Position numbers and translations under genes: made by a program
Notes under the pieces: generated by a model
Databases searched by the model: none
What the model was told of the DNA's origin: nothing
The model's input: the letters and a program-made list of their open reading frames with translations, nothing else
Shown: positions 20,230-28,799 of the stretch, one piece after another
Numbering within the stretch: the stretch's first letter is position 1
Layout of the letters: each line of letters opens with the position of its first letter
Assembly: GCF_016834655.1 (NCBI RefSeq)
Contig: NZ_JAENHP010000002.1
Span: forward strand, 434,001-498,000
Source of the DNA: Paractinoplanes ovalisporus
GTDB taxonomy: Bacteria > Actinomycetota > Actinomycetes > Mycobacteriales > Micromonosporaceae
DNA length: 64,000 nucleotides
Direction: 5' to 3'

Positions 20230-20244
20230 GAACTTGTGTTTCCT

Positions 20245-20278
20245 CCCCGCTTGACCAGATGACTCTGGCAAAGCGGGG
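20245..20278 (-). terminator. Nested hairpin between DUF1707 and YdjM-type genes
   Basis: CCCCGCTT (20245-20252) pairs with AAGCGGGG (20271-20278), and inside it CCAGA pairs with TCTGG around a TGAC loop. No T-run follows. It starts right after the DUF1707 stop and ends at the Shine-Dalgarno sequence of the next gene. It may therefore be a weak terminator or a processing/translation element. Confidence 0.6.
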
Positions 20279-20286
20279 AGTGTCGA

Positions 20287-20784
20287 TCAACAACCCCGGC
20301 GTCCACTGTGGAATTGGCGGGGGTCGCCCCAGCCGGGGCCGTTCCACGGCGCGACCCCGTGACCGAGGCTGTACTCGTAGCGGTATCGACGGTAACGAGC
20401 GTGCCGGAAGAAGCCCATCACCAGGAAGATGAGCGGGATCGCGGGCCAGAAGAAGTGCGCCCCCGAGATGATCCAGAGACCGGTCAGGATCATGCCGATC
20501 GAGACGATGATCCAGGCGTGCCGGCGGAGCGCCCGGCGTGTCGCGATCTTGGCGTCGGGCGTCTCGGCGAGCGCGCGCAGACCCCCGTACGGAAGATCGG
20601 CGGTCAGCGGCGCCAGCTCGTCGCGGAACTTCGACGCGTACACCTTGGCGAGCCGCTCCTCACCCTCGGTCATGTCGAGCCGCCCCTCGGCCATCGCGGC
20701 CCGCAGGATCTCGGCGACGTGCTCGCGTTCCTGGTCGGACGTCCGCAGCCTCTTCGTGCTGGTGGAAAAGTCGTTGGGTTGCAC
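20287..20784 (-). CDS. DUF1707 domain protein with two membrane helices
   Basis: A 165-residue protein. Residues about 14-66 form a DUF1707 domain (RTSDQEREHVAEILRAAMAE, then LTADLP), a small N-terminal helical domain common in actinobacterial membrane proteins of unknown role. Two membrane helices follow at about 90-107 and 112-126, and a basic, Tyr-rich C-terminal tail. The GTG start at 20784 has a strong GAGGAGG just upstream. The gene is divergent from the histidine kinase gene, with about 220 bases of shared control region. Confidence 0.83.
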   Translation of the reverse strand: MQPNDFSTSTKRLRTSDQEREHVAEILRAAMAEGRLDMTEGEERLAKVYASKFRDELAPLTADLPYGGLRALAETPDAKIATRRALRRHAWIIVSIGMILTGLWIISGAHFFWPAIPLIFLVMGFFRHARYRRYRYEYSLGHGVAPWNGPGWGDPRQFHSGRRGC

Positions 20785-20898
20785 CGGGTCCTCCTCGGTG
20801 GGGCGTTGTGCATACCAGCGTCGGCTTTTCGCCGACGGGAAACGTCGGCCCGGCGGAGCATCTTGCGGGCGGCCTCCGGGAGGGTTTCGCTTGCTTCC

Positions 20899-20936
20899 CG
20901 TACGCCGTGAGGAGCACAACCCGATTGCGGCGTACG
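20899..20936. promoter_or_regulatory. Inverted repeat CGTACGCCG...CGGCGTACG in divergent promoter
   Basis: Nine-base perfect arms (20899-20907 and 20928-20936) are separated by 20 bases. The site lies between the DUF1707 gene and the histidine kinase gene and could bind the adjacent NarL-type regulator. A separate small hairpin (GTCGGC-TTTTC-GCCGAC) lies near 20820. Confidence 0.4.
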
Positions 20937-21008
20937 ACCGGGGGAGTAGACGGGTCCGCCACCGCGCACCGATGCCCAGGCGGGAGGGGGTGCCGTAACT
21001 TCGGCAGG

Positions 21009-22265
21009 GTGAGACACATGCACGGGCCGCCACTGCCGCCCTGGGCGCGCGAGAACCGGACCGGCCGCTTCAGCGGGCCCCCGGTTCCCGGGACGTTCCG
21101 TGGCCGCCGCGACCCCGGCATCGGCGCGGCGATCGGCGCCCTGCTGTTCCAACTGATCGGCGCCAACAAGCAGGCCGACGACGGCTATGTGGTCGTCACG
21201 CTGGGCCCGGCCGTGTGGGCGCTGCTGATCGTCGGCCCGGTCGCGCTGCTGTTCCGGCGGCGCTACCCGGTCACCGCGTTCGCGGTCACGTCGGCCGCCT
21301 CGATGGGGTTCGCGACGATGGCCGAGCCGCACTGGTTCTGGGCGGTCGCGCCGATGCTCGCGCTGTTCCACCTCGGCACCACGGGCCGGCGCACCGCTGC
21401 GTGGGTGAGCGCCGGGGTGGCGTACGGGACCTATCTTCTGATCTTCTGGGTTTTCGCCGGGCCGATCGGGCTGGACCAGCGGGTGCTTCCCGGGCTGCGC
21501 GAGATCCTGCTGATCGGCATCGCGATGGTGGTCGCGATCTTCCTGGGCGGCATCGCCAAGATCAAGGGCGAGCAGATGGCGCAGATGGTGAAGGTGCGCG
21601 CCGAACGCGAACGCGCCGAACAGGAGCAGCAGCGGCGGCAGGCCTCGGAGGAGAGGTTGCGGATCGCCCGCGAGCTGCACGACGTGATCGGCCACCACCT
21701 GTCGCTGATCAACGTGCAGGCCGGCGTCGGGCTCCACCTCATGGACAGCCGCCCCGAGCAGGCCCGCGAGGCGCTGTCGGCGATCAAGACGGCCAGTTCG
21801 GAGGCGTTGCGCGAGGTGCGTTCGGTGCTGGGCGCCCTGCGTACGGAGGACGAGGCCGCGCCCCGCCAGCCCGCGCTGGGCCTCAGCCGCCTCGACAGCC
21901 TGACCGCCGACGCCGGGCTGCCGGTCGAGACCAAGGTGACCGGTGACGAGCGCGTCCTGCCGGCCGAGGTCGACCGGGCCGCGTACCGGATCGTGCAGGA
22001 GGCCCTGACCAACGTGCGCCGCCACGCCGGTCCCGGCGCGACGGCCTCGGTCGGCGTCGACTACCTGCCGACCGCCCTGCACCTGGCGATCCGCAACGAC
22101 ACGGTCTCGTCAGCTGCTCTCGTAGCCGACGGCGGCGGCACGCCCGGCACCGGGATCGCGGGGATGCGCGCGCGGGCGCAGAGTCTGGGCGGCACGCTCG
22201 AGGCGGGCCCGGTCGACGGTGGTTTCCTGGTCTCGGTCCTACTACCCACGGGGGCGAACGAATGA
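21009..22265 (+). CDS. NarL-family sensor histidine kinase
   Basis: A 418-residue membrane kinase. Four to five hydrophobic segments span about 35-185. A coiled linker with many Glu/Arg/Gln follows (190-215). The HisKA_3 dimerisation box is RIARELHDVIGHH with the phospho-accepting H224. The HATPase has AAYRIVQEALTN and the glycine-rich GTGIAGMRAR. It autophosphorylates and passes the phosphate to the response regulator encoded next, whose ATG overlaps its stop (ATGA). GTG 21009 is preceded by TAACTT and seven bases, fitting a leaderless start; ATG 21018 is the alternative. The signal sensed is not evident. Confidence 0.93.
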   Translation: MRHMHGPPLPPWARENRTGRFSGPPVPGTFRGRRDPGIGAAIGALLFQLIGANKQADDGYVVVTLGPAVWALLIVGPVALLFRRRYPVTAFAVTSAASMGFATMAEPHWFWAVAPMLALFHLGTTGRRTAAWVSAGVAYGTYLLIFWVFAGPIGLDQRVLPGLREILLIGIAMVVAIFLGGIAKIKGEQMAQMVKVRAERERAEQEQQRRQASEERLRIARELHDVIGHHLSLINVQAGVGLHLMDSRPEQAREALSAIKTASSEALREVRSVLGALRTEDEAAPRQPALGLSRLDSLTADAGLPVETKVTGDERVLPAEVDRAAYRIVQEALTNVRRHAGPGATASVGVDYLPTALHLAIRNDTVSSAALVADGGGTPGTGIAGMRARAQSLGGTLEAGPVDGGFLVSVLLPTGANE

Positions 22266-22933
22266 TCTCGGTGCTGCTGGCGGACGACCAGCTTCTCGTC
22301 CGGGCGGGCTTCCGCGCGCTGCTCAACGCCGAGCCCGACATCGAGGTCGTGGCCGAGGCCGGCGACGGTCTGGAAGCGGTGACCAAGGCTCAGCAGACCA
22401 GGCCGGACGTCGTGCTGATGGACATCCGCATGCCCGGCGTCGACGGCCTGGAAGCCACCCGCCGCATCGCCGCCGACCCCGCCCTGTCCGACACCCGGGT
22501 GGTCATCCTGACCACGTTCGAGCTGGACGAATACGTGTTCGAGGCGTTGCGTACGGGCGCCTCGGGTTTCCTGGTCAAGGACACCGAGCCGGTCGAGCTG
22601 ATCCGCGGCGTCCGAGCCGTAGCCGCCGGCGACGGCCTGCTCTCCCCGAGCGTGACGCGCCGCGTGATCGGCGAGTTCGCGGGCGGCGGCACGGGTCGTT
22701 CCGCGACCCCGCCGGCCACCCTCGACCAGCTGACCGACCGCGAGCGCGAGGTCCTGGTGCTGGTGGCCGAGGGCTTGTCCAACGACGAGATCGCCGCCCG
22801 CCTGGTGATCAGCCCCGCCACAGCCAAAACCCACGTCAGCCGAACAATGATCAAGCTGGGCGCCCGGGACCGCGCCCAGCTGGTCGTCTTCGCCTACGAG
22901 GCAGGCCTGATCCGCCCCGGCTGGCTGGCCTGA
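22262..22933 (+). CDS. NarL/FixJ-family response regulator
   Basis: A 223-residue two-domain regulator. The receiver domain has acidic pocket D8/D9, phospho-acceptor D54 (VLMDIRMPGVDG), a Thr in LTTF and K104 in LVKDTEP. The C-terminal LuxR-type helix-turn-helix reads LTDREREVLVLVAEGLSNDE and then ATAKTHVSR. It is cotranscribed with the upstream kinase, overlapping it by four bases, and is probably that kinase's partner. The target may include the inverted repeat in front of the kinase gene. Its stop is one base from the end of the convergent fic gene. Confidence 0.95.
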   Translation: MISVLLADDQLLVRAGFRALLNAEPDIEVVAEAGDGLEAVTKAQQTRPDVVLMDIRMPGVDGLEATRRIAADPALSDTRVVILTTFELDEYVFEALRTGASGFLVKDTEPVELIRGVRAVAAGDGLLSPSVTRRVIGEFAGGGTGRSATPPATLDQLTDREREVLVLVAEGLSNDEIAARLVISPATAKTHVSRTMIKLGARDRAQLVVFAYEAGLIRPGWLA

Positions 22934-22934
22934 C

Positions 22935-24086
22935 TCACACTCCGGCCCCGGCCAGCCGCGCCCGCATCCAGGGATACGGATCGACCAGGGGGCGGCGGCG
23001 CCGGCGGCACTCCTCGCGGAGCTCACGCAGCCGCTCGCCGGCCAGATAGTGCCGTCCCCGGGTCTCACCTCGTGCGAGCAGGATCTCCAGTTCGACGAGA
23101 CGACTGAGATCCCGGGTGGCGGTGTGCTTCTCCACGCCGGTCATCTTCATGTAACCCGGACGGCGAACGCGGTAGCCGAGCACTGCCTCGTAGAGAGCGC
23201 CAGTTGTTCGCTCCGGCAGATTGTTGGCCGCGACGAGGTCGTCGAGTTCCTTCCAGATCTCGGACGCCTCGTTCACCCGCTGGGCGACCGTCTGTGCCTG
23301 CATGTGGTGGGCCCGGATGTTGAAGGCGACCCACATGTGTGCGTCCGGACGCGGCCGCCAGGAGCCCTGACCGGTGATGGCGAGCACCCGGTAGTAGTCG
23401 TCAGTGTTGTGCCCCAGCCATTCCTCGACGCTCGAGAACGCGGGCTCGACGATGGTCTGCCGGGAGATCGTGAGGGTCTGCAGCGCCCGGGCCATCCGGC
23501 CGTTGCCGTCTCGGTAGGGATGGATCATCACCAGGTTGAGATGGGCCATGGCGCCCCGGACGAGGGGATCGACGTCCAGATCCGCTCGTAGGCTCGCGCC
23601 CAGCTCCTCCATCAGCATGGGGACGCGCCCGGCTTCGGGGCCCTCGTAAACGACAAGATCCTGCTTCTCGTCGTGGACATAGATCGGTCCGGTCCGGTAT
23701 TGGCCGGGGCTCTTGCTCAGGTCGTGCGCGAGCATCATGTAGTGCATGCCACGCATGGCCGAGGTGTCGATCGAGAAGTGCGGATCGCCGGCCATCTGGA
23801 GCACGTAGCCGAGAGCCTGGCGGTATCCGCGGATCTCGGCCCACGTGCGTTCGTCGGCGCTCAACGGCTCCTCGTCGTCGAGTGCGGCGGCGGCGTCGTC
23901 CTCGTCCACCACGTAGCCCTCGATGCTGTTGGAACCGCGGATGGCGCGCGCGAGCATGGTCCGGCGAAGCCCGCCCTGCCAGCGCCGGGGGGCGCGTAGC
24001 ACGCTGGCGAGCTGACGTCGCATCTCGTGGACCTCGGCCAGGACGGATCGGTCCTCGCTCGTCAGGGGCGGGCAGTCGTAGATCAT
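22935..24086 (-). CDS. Fic family protein (probable AMP transferase, class II)
   Basis: Fic enzymes transfer AMP or related groups onto target proteins. This 383-residue protein has the full active-site motif HPYRDGNGRMAR (189-200), with catalytic H189 and an early Tyr replacing the usual Phe. Near the N-terminus SNSIEG (52-57) matches the inhibitory-helix pattern S/T-x-x-x-E-G/N, which marks class II, self-inhibited Fic proteins. A C-terminal winged-helix-like region (about 290-350, MKMTGVEKHTATRDLSRLVE) suggests DNA binding and possible autoregulation. It stands alone with no antitoxin gene beside it. A long palindrome lies just upstream of the start. Targets are unknown. Confidence 0.92.
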   Translation of the reverse strand: MIYDCPPLTSEDRSVLAEVHEMRRQLASVLRAPRRWQGGLRRTMLARAIRGSNSIEGYVVDEDDAAAALDDEEPLSADERTWAEIRGYRQALGYVLQMAGDPHFSIDTSAMRGMHYMMLAHDLSKSPGQYRTGPIYVHDEKQDLVVYEGPEAGRVPMLMEELGASLRADLDVDPLVRGAMAHLNLVMIHPYRDGNGRMARALQTLTISRQTIVEPAFSSVEEWLGHNTDDYYRVLAITGQGSWRPRPDAHMWVAFNIRAHHMQAQTVAQRVNEASEIWKELDDLVAANNLPERTTGALYEAVLGYRVRRPGYMKMTGVEKHTATRDLSRLVELEILLARGETRGRHYLAGERLRELREECRRRRRPLVDPYPWMRARLAGAGV

Positions 24087-24097
24087 GCGCGCGCCAA

Positions 24098-24147
24098 TGT
24101 TGTAAACATAGCGACATTCTGCTCGGATGGTCGCTTGTTTAGCAACA
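24098..24147 (-). promoter_or_regulatory. Long inverted repeat (operator candidate) before fic
   Basis: The 18-base arms 24098-24115 and 24130-24147 are TGTTGTAAACATAGCGAC and its near-exact inverse, separated by 14 bases. The region is much richer in A+T than its surroundings. The inner arm sits about 12 bases before the fic ATG and covers any -10. A repressor, possibly the Fic protein's own C-terminal winged helix, could bind here. Confidence 0.7.
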
Positions 24148-24173
24148 TTAAGACACCCTGGCGAGACTCATGT

Positions 24174-24186
24174 TTCTGAATCAGAA
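24174..24186 (+). promoter_or_regulatory. TTCTGA-A-TCAGAA palindrome before the polyamine importer
   Basis: A perfect six-base inverted repeat around one central base, in an A+T-rich stretch between fic and the importer operon. It is a candidate operator for the importer, possibly for the TetR protein encoded at its far end. This is inference from position. Confidence 0.4.
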
Positions 24187-24298
24187 TTCAAGTAAATTGC
24201 AAATTACCTGTTCAGGAGCGTGAGATCGCTCTTGTGTGAGCTGATGCGTGATGGAACACTCGGCCGCCAGGCCGGAACTGGTGACTGGAGGAGAACAC

Positions 24299-25420
24299 GT
24301 GTCACGCAACTCTTCGATCCGTCGCGCTCTTGCCGGTGTCGCGGTCACCGCGCTCGCTCTGGCGGCGGCTGCCTGCGGCGGCGGCGACTCGGGTGAGACG
24401 TCGGCGGCCACGCCCGACGCGCTGAACCCGAGCGCCGACCTCAAGACCCAGACACTCACCGTCTCGAACTGGGACGCCTATATGCCGGAGGACCTCCCGG
24501 CCAAGTTCGAGCAGAAGTTCGGCTCGAAGGTGACCGTCACCAAGCACGCCACCAACGAGGAGGTCATGGCCAAGCTGACCGCCGGCGGCGACAGCGGCAT
24601 CGACGTCGCGTTCGTCTCCGGGCCGTTCGCGCAGGCCCTCGCCGAGCAGGGGCTGACCGAGCCGATCCATCCCGAGCTCATCCCGAACCTCGGCAACCTC
24701 TACCCGGAGGCGTCGCAGCTCGCCTACGACGTCGGCAACAAGTTCTCGGTCCCCTACACCTGGGGCACGACCGGGCTCTGCTACCGCAGCGACGTCACCG
24801 GCTATGACCCGGACAGCTGGAACGACCTGCTCACGCCCCGGCCCGAGCTGGCCAAGAAGATCACCATGCTGCAGACCGACCGCTGGCTGATGCTGCCCGC
24901 GCAGAAGGCCCTCGGCTACTCGGCCAACACCAAGAACGCCGACGAGATGGCCAAGGTCAAGGAGAAGCTGCTCGCGGCCAAGCCCAACCTGCTCGCGTTT
25001 GACGACACCACGTTCTACGAGCGTCTGGTCTCGGGGGAGGCGGCGCTGGTCGAGGCGTGGGACGGCTGGTGCAACTACGGCATCACCGACAACGCGAAGA
25101 TCAAGTTCGCGGTGCCGAAGGAGGGCAGCGACCTCTTCGTGGACACGATGGTGATCCTGAAGACCTCGAAGAACAAGGAGGCCGCGCACGCGTTCATCAA
25201 CTACATCCTCGACCCCGGGATCCACACCTGGACGGTCGAGAACATCCTCTACAAGGTCCCCAACAAGGCCGCCATGGAGGCGCTCGACCCGGCGCTGGCC
25301 AAGAAGTACCCGAACCTGGCCATGATCCCGGCCGAGCTGATGAAGCAGGAGACCCTGGTCGACCTGGGCGAGGCCGCCACCGACTACAGCCGCATCGTCA
25401 CGGAAGTCGCGGCCAGCTGA
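24299..25420 (+). CDS. Polyamine ABC transporter substrate-binding lipoprotein (PotD-like)
   Basis: It binds spermidine/putrescine-type cations outside the membrane and delivers them to the permeases encoded next. The 373 residues begin with a lipoprotein signal; the lipobox LAAAAC puts the lipidated Cys at residue 26, followed by a Gly/Asp/Ser linker. The mature part has the PotD pattern (TLTVSNWDAYMPEDLPAKFE near the start, VPYTWGTTGLCYRSD in the middle, VEAWDGW late). GTG 24299 is chosen because GGAGGAG lies seven bases upstream; an upstream in-frame start at 24248 lacks a good site. The permease gene follows one base after the stop. Confidence 0.9.
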   Translation: MSRNSSIRRALAGVAVTALALAAAACGGGDSGETSAATPDALNPSADLKTQTLTVSNWDAYMPEDLPAKFEQKFGSKVTVTKHATNEEVMAKLTAGGDSGIDVAFVSGPFAQALAEQGLTEPIHPELIPNLGNLYPEASQLAYDVGNKFSVPYTWGTTGLCYRSDVTGYDPDSWNDLLTPRPELAKKITMLQTDRWLMLPAQKALGYSANTKNADEMAKVKEKLLAAKPNLLAFDDTTFYERLVSGEAALVEAWDGWCNYGITDNAKIKFAVPKEGSDLFVDTMVILKTSKNKEAAHAFINYILDPGIHTWTVENILYKVPNKAAMEALDPALAKKYPNLAMIPAELMKQETLVDLGEAATDYSRIVTEVAAS

Positions 25421-25421
25421 G

Positions 25422-26273
25422 ATGCGCCGGATCGGGGAGCGGTTCACGCTGCTGGGGCCCGGCCTCGGCTACCTGACCGTGCTGATGGTCGTGCCGCTGG
25501 CGCTGGTCCTGTCGTACTCGATCTTCCAGCGGGGCCGCTTCGGCGGGCTGGTCTACGAGCCGACCGGCGAGAACTTCAGCCGGCTGTTCGACCCGCTCTA
25601 CCTCGACGTGGTGGTCACCTCGGTCAAGCTGGCCGGGGTGACCACGCTCCTCGCGCTCCTGCTCGGCTACCCCACCGCGTACGCGATAACGAAGTTGCCG
25701 CCGAAGTGGAAGACCGTGGCCCTGATCGCCCTGGTGCTGCCGTTCTGGACCAACTTCCTGATCCGTACGTACGCCTGGATCGTCCTGCTCTCCCCGGCCG
25801 GCCTGGTCAACGACGCCCTGACCGGCTGGGGCCTGATCGACGAACCGCTCCAGCTGCTCTACCGTCAGCCCGCGATCGTCGCCGGCTTGCTCTACGCGTA
25901 CCTGCCGCTGATGGTCCTGCCGCTCTACGCCGCGCTGGAACGCATGGACGACGAGCTGCTGGAGGCCGCGGCCAACCTGGGCGCCCGCCCGGCCCGCGCC
26001 TTCCTCAGCGTCACGTTCCCGCTGAGCCTGCCTGCCGTCATCACCGGCTGTGTCTTCGTCTTCGTGCCCAGCATCGGCAACTTCGTCGTGCCCGAACTGC
26101 TCGGCGGCGGGCAGACCGCGATGGTCGGCAACCTGGTGCGCGACCAGTTCCTCAAGGCCCGCGACTGGCCGTTCGGCGCCACCCTGGCGCTGGCCGTGGT
26201 GGCGATGCTCGTCGTGCTGCTGATGATCCAGGCCTGGTCGGCGCGGCGGCTGGCGGGAGAGAAAAATGCGTAG
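25422..26273 (+). CDS. Polyamine ABC transporter permease (PotB-like)
   Basis: A 283-residue inner-membrane permease with six predicted helices. The coupling (EAA) loop reads LLEAAANLGARPARAFLSV, which docks on the ATPase. The first helix carries the typical LTVLMVVPLALVLSYS pattern of the PotB group. It starts one base after the binding-protein gene stop and overlaps the second permease gene by eight bases, so the operon is tightly coupled. Confidence 0.93.
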   Translation: MRRIGERFTLLGPGLGYLTVLMVVPLALVLSYSIFQRGRFGGLVYEPTGENFSRLFDPLYLDVVVTSVKLAGVTTLLALLLGYPTAYAITKLPPKWKTVALIALVLPFWTNFLIRTYAWIVLLSPAGLVNDALTGWGLIDEPLQLLYRQPAIVAGLLYAYLPLMVLPLYAALERMDDELLEAAANLGARPARAFLSVTFPLSLPAVITGCVFVFVPSIGNFVVPELLGGGQTAMVGNLVRDQFLKARDWPFGATLALAVVAMLVVLLMIQAWSARRLAGEKNA

Positions 26274-27021
26274 GATCCCGTTCTGGATCACGTACGTGTT
26301 CCTCTGGGTGCCGATCGTGGTCGTCGTCGCCATGTCGTTCAACGCCGGCGACTCGCCGTTCAACTGGAACGGCTTCAGCTTCAAGTGGTACGGGGAACTG
26401 GCCGCCGACGAGCAGATCCGCACCGGCCTGGGCAACACCCTGATCGTCGCGGCCGGCGCCACCGCCCTGTCCACTGTGCTCGGCACCCTGCTCGCCGTCG
26501 GCCTGGCCCGGCACACCCGCTCCAAGCTGCTCGACGCGGTCGCCACGCTGCCGGTGATCCTGCCCGACATCGTGCTCGCCATCGGGCTGCTCGCGTTCTA
26601 CGCGCTGGTCCAGCTCACGCTCGGCCTCTACTCCGTCCTGCTGGCGCATGCGGTCTTCGGCACCGCGGCCGTCGCCGCCGTCGTACGCACCCGGCTGTCC
26701 ACCACCGACCCGTCGCTCGAGGAGGCGTCGCGTGACCTGGGCGCCAACGGCTTCACCACGTTCTGGCGGGTGACGCTGCCCAGCCTCGCGCCCGGGGTGG
26801 TGGCCGGCGCCCTGCTCGCCTTCACCCTGAGCGTCGACGAGTTCGTGATCGCCTTCTTCACCGCCGGGCCCCAGTCGCCCACCCTGCCGATCGTCATCTA
26901 TTCGATGGTCCGCTTCGGCGTCACCCCCGAGATCAACGCGCTCGCCACGGTCCTGCTCGCGGTCACGTTCACCGCGATCCTGGCCGCGCAGCGCCTGACC
27001 CGTTTGGCAGGCTCGAAATGA
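26266..27021 (+). CDS. Polyamine ABC transporter permease (PotC-like)
   Basis: A 251-residue permease with six helices. The N-terminus shows the PotC-type YVFLWVPIVVVVAMSFN segment followed by the conserved loop with NGFSFKWY. The EAA loop is SLEEASRDLGANGFTTFWRV. It pairs with the preceding permease to form the membrane channel. Its start overlaps that gene by eight bases and its stop overlaps the ATPase gene start by four (ATGA). Confidence 0.93.
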   Translation: MRRIPFWITYVFLWVPIVVVVAMSFNAGDSPFNWNGFSFKWYGELAADEQIRTGLGNTLIVAAGATALSTVLGTLLAVGLARHTRSKLLDAVATLPVILPDIVLAIGLLAFYALVQLTLGLYSVLLAHAVFGTAAVAAVVRTRLSTTDPSLEEASRDLGANGFTTFWRVTLPSLAPGVVAGALLAFTLSVDEFVIAFFTAGPQSPTLPIVIYSMVRFGVTPEINALATVLLAVTFTAILAAQRLTRLAGSK

Positions 27022-28049
27022 CTCTGTTGAGCATCAGCCAGGTGCGCCGGCGTTTCGGCGACGTCGTCGCGCTCGACGGCGTCTCGCTGGACATCGAGGA
27101 GGGTGAGTTCTTCGCGCTGCTCGGGCCCAGCGGCTGCGGCAAGACCACGCTGCTGCGCATTCTCGCCGGGTTCGAGACGGCCGACGAGGGGACGGTGCTG
27201 CTGTCCGGAAACGATCTCACGCGGGTGCCGGCCCACCAACGTCCGATCAACCTCATGTTCCAGTCGTACGCCCTCTTCCCGCACCTCAGCGTGGCCGGCA
27301 ACATCGCGTACGGGCTGCAGCGCGAACGCCTGGCCAAGCCCGAGATCAGGCAGCGCGTCGCCGAGGTGCTGGAGCGGGTCGGCCTCGCGCACGCCGCGAA
27401 ACGCCGCCCCCAGCAGCTCTCCGGCGGTCAGCGGCAGCGGGTCGCGCTGGCCCGCGCGATCGTCAAACGCCCCCGGTTGCTGCTGCTCGACGAGCCGCAC
27501 TCGGCCCTGGACCGCAAGGTGCGGGCCGAGATGCAGCTGTGGCTCAAGGAGCTGCAGCACGAGGTGGGTATCACCTTCGTCGTGGTCACGCACGACCAGG
27601 AGGAGGCGATGTCGATGGCCGACCGGATCGCCGTGCTCAACCACGGCGCCGTCGAGCAGGTCGCCGACCCGGTCACCCTCTATGGCTCGCCCACCACGCA
27701 CTTCGTGGCCGACTTCATCGGCGCCAACAACTTCTTCGAGGGCAAGGCGACCGCCAGCGGCCTCAACACGTCCGATTTTGGTCAGCTTCCCGCGCGCGCC
27801 GGTGCGGTCGCCGAGGGATCAAAGGCGTTCCTTGCCGTACGGCCGGAGCAGGTCACCCTGAACGGCGGCGCCCTGAGCGGCCGCGTGCTCGACGTCAGCT
27901 TCTACGGCGGGTTGTCGCGCGTCGCCGTCTCGGTCGACCAGCGCGACACGCCCGTGCTCGTGCACCAGCACGGCGCGCCGCGGGTCGCCCCGGGTGACAC
28001 GGTCGGACTGGGCTGGGCAGCCGAGGACGCGGTCCTTGTCAGGCCGTGA
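27018..28049 (+). CDS. Polyamine ABC transporter ATP-binding protein (PotA-like)
   Basis: The 343-residue ATPase of the importer. It has Walker A GPSGCGKTT (about 38-46), signature LSGGQRQR, Walker B LLLLDEP and a switch His in VVTHDQEEA. The usual DEPLSALD reads DEPHSALD here. A C-terminal TOBE-type domain lies at about 240-343. The last codons and the stop lie inside a 27-bp tandem repeat shared with the end of the convergent TetR gene. This closes a complete binding protein, permease, permease, ATPase set. Confidence 0.94.
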   Translation: MTLLSISQVRRRFGDVVALDGVSLDIEEGEFFALLGPSGCGKTTLLRILAGFETADEGTVLLSGNDLTRVPAHQRPINLMFQSYALFPHLSVAGNIAYGLQRERLAKPEIRQRVAEVLERVGLAHAAKRRPQQLSGGQRQRVALARAIVKRPRLLLLDEPHSALDRKVRAEMQLWLKELQHEVGITFVVVTHDQEEAMSMADRIAVLNHGAVEQVADPVTLYGSPTTHFVADFIGANNFFEGKATASGLNTSDFGQLPARAGAVAEGSKAFLAVRPEQVTLNGGALSGRVLDVSFYGGLSRVAVSVDQRDTPVLVHQHGAPRVAPGDTVGLGWAAEDAVLVRP

Positions 28050-28120
28050 CGTCCGGAGCGCCCTGTCACGCCGTGACGTCCAGGGGGTCTTGTCAGGCCG
28101 TGACGTCCAGGGGGTTGCCG
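28040..28120. repeat. Three 27-bp tandem repeats across two convergent gene ends
   Basis: Copies occupy 28040-28066, 28067-28093 and 28094-28120, built on CAGGCCGTGACGTCCAGGGG. The first copy encodes the end and stop of the PotA-like gene. The third encodes the end of the TetR gene on the other strand. The repeat core GTGACGTC also appears in the minisatellite at 1042. No separate terminator is visible between these convergent genes. Confidence 0.88.
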
Positions 28121-28707
28121 GTCACGCCCCGCGCGTAGCTCAGGATCAGCTCGATCGCCTCGGCCACCCCGATCGTGGGATGCCGGGCGACGATCCGATA
28201 GCCGTACGCGTCCTCCAGCGCGACCAGGTTGCGGGCGATCGGCAACGTGCCGTCGGCCAGCGTGAACACGCCCTGCGCCGCGCCCTGCTCGAGGATCGTC
28301 TGATACATCGAGACCTGCCGGTCGTACAGGGTCGTCAGCAGGGCCGCGTAGACCCGGTTGCGCCCGGCCGCGCCGCCCAGCTCGCAGAGCAGCCGCACGT
28401 CGGTGTCGTCGGGCCCGTCGGGCAGCCCCGACCGCACGGTGACCACCAGTTTCTCGGCCGGGTCGGCGACCTCGGAGATCCGCTTCACCCGGTGCTCGTA
28501 GAAGCGCTCCATGCCCGCGTGGTGCGCGTCGAGCAGCAGGTCCTGCAGGTCGGAGTAGTGGTAGAGCACCGCCCCCGAGGTCAGGCCGGCCTCGGCCGCC
28601 ACCTGCTTGATCTGCACACCGTCGGTGCCGTGCAGCACCATGGCCCGCCGCGCGGCCTCGATGAGATCGCCCCGCCGTTCGGCCCGGCGCTTGCGAGGAG
28701 TCGTCAC
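28093..28707 (-). CDS. TetR-family transcriptional regulator
   Basis: A 204-residue repressor. The N-terminal helix-turn-helix is [20 protein letters not shown]; the remaining helices form a ligand-binding dimer domain with no diagnostic residues. Its place between the polyamine importer and the FAD oxidase gene suggests it senses a polyamine or breakdown product and controls one or both. GTG 28707 is chosen because TACTGT (28714-28719) and six bases precede it, a leaderless layout; an in-frame TTG lies two codons upstream. The C-terminal residues come from the 27-bp repeat, so this end may vary between strains. Confidence 0.88.
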   Translation of the reverse strand: MTTPRKRRAERRGDLIEAARRAMVLHGTDGVQIKQVAAEAGLTSGAVLYHYSDLQDLLLDAHHAGMERFYEHRVKRISEVADPAEKLVVTVRSGLPDGPDDTDVRLLCELGGAAGRNRVYAALLTTLYDRQVSMYQTILEQGAAQGVFTLADGTLPIARNLVALEDAYGYRIVARHPTIGVAEAIELILSYARGVTGNPLDVTA

Positions 28708-28799
28708 CCGCAAACAGTATCCGCGCCGGTGGGGGCCGCGTCACAGACAGTCGCGCCGTTGCCGGGGGCCGTGTCGTCGCCGGGGAGGATGAGCCGTCC

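Noticed and set aside
22935-24086. Fic as half of a toxin-antitoxin pair
   Set aside because: No small antitoxin gene is adjacent, and the inhibitory motif is already inside the protein, as in class II Fic proteins.
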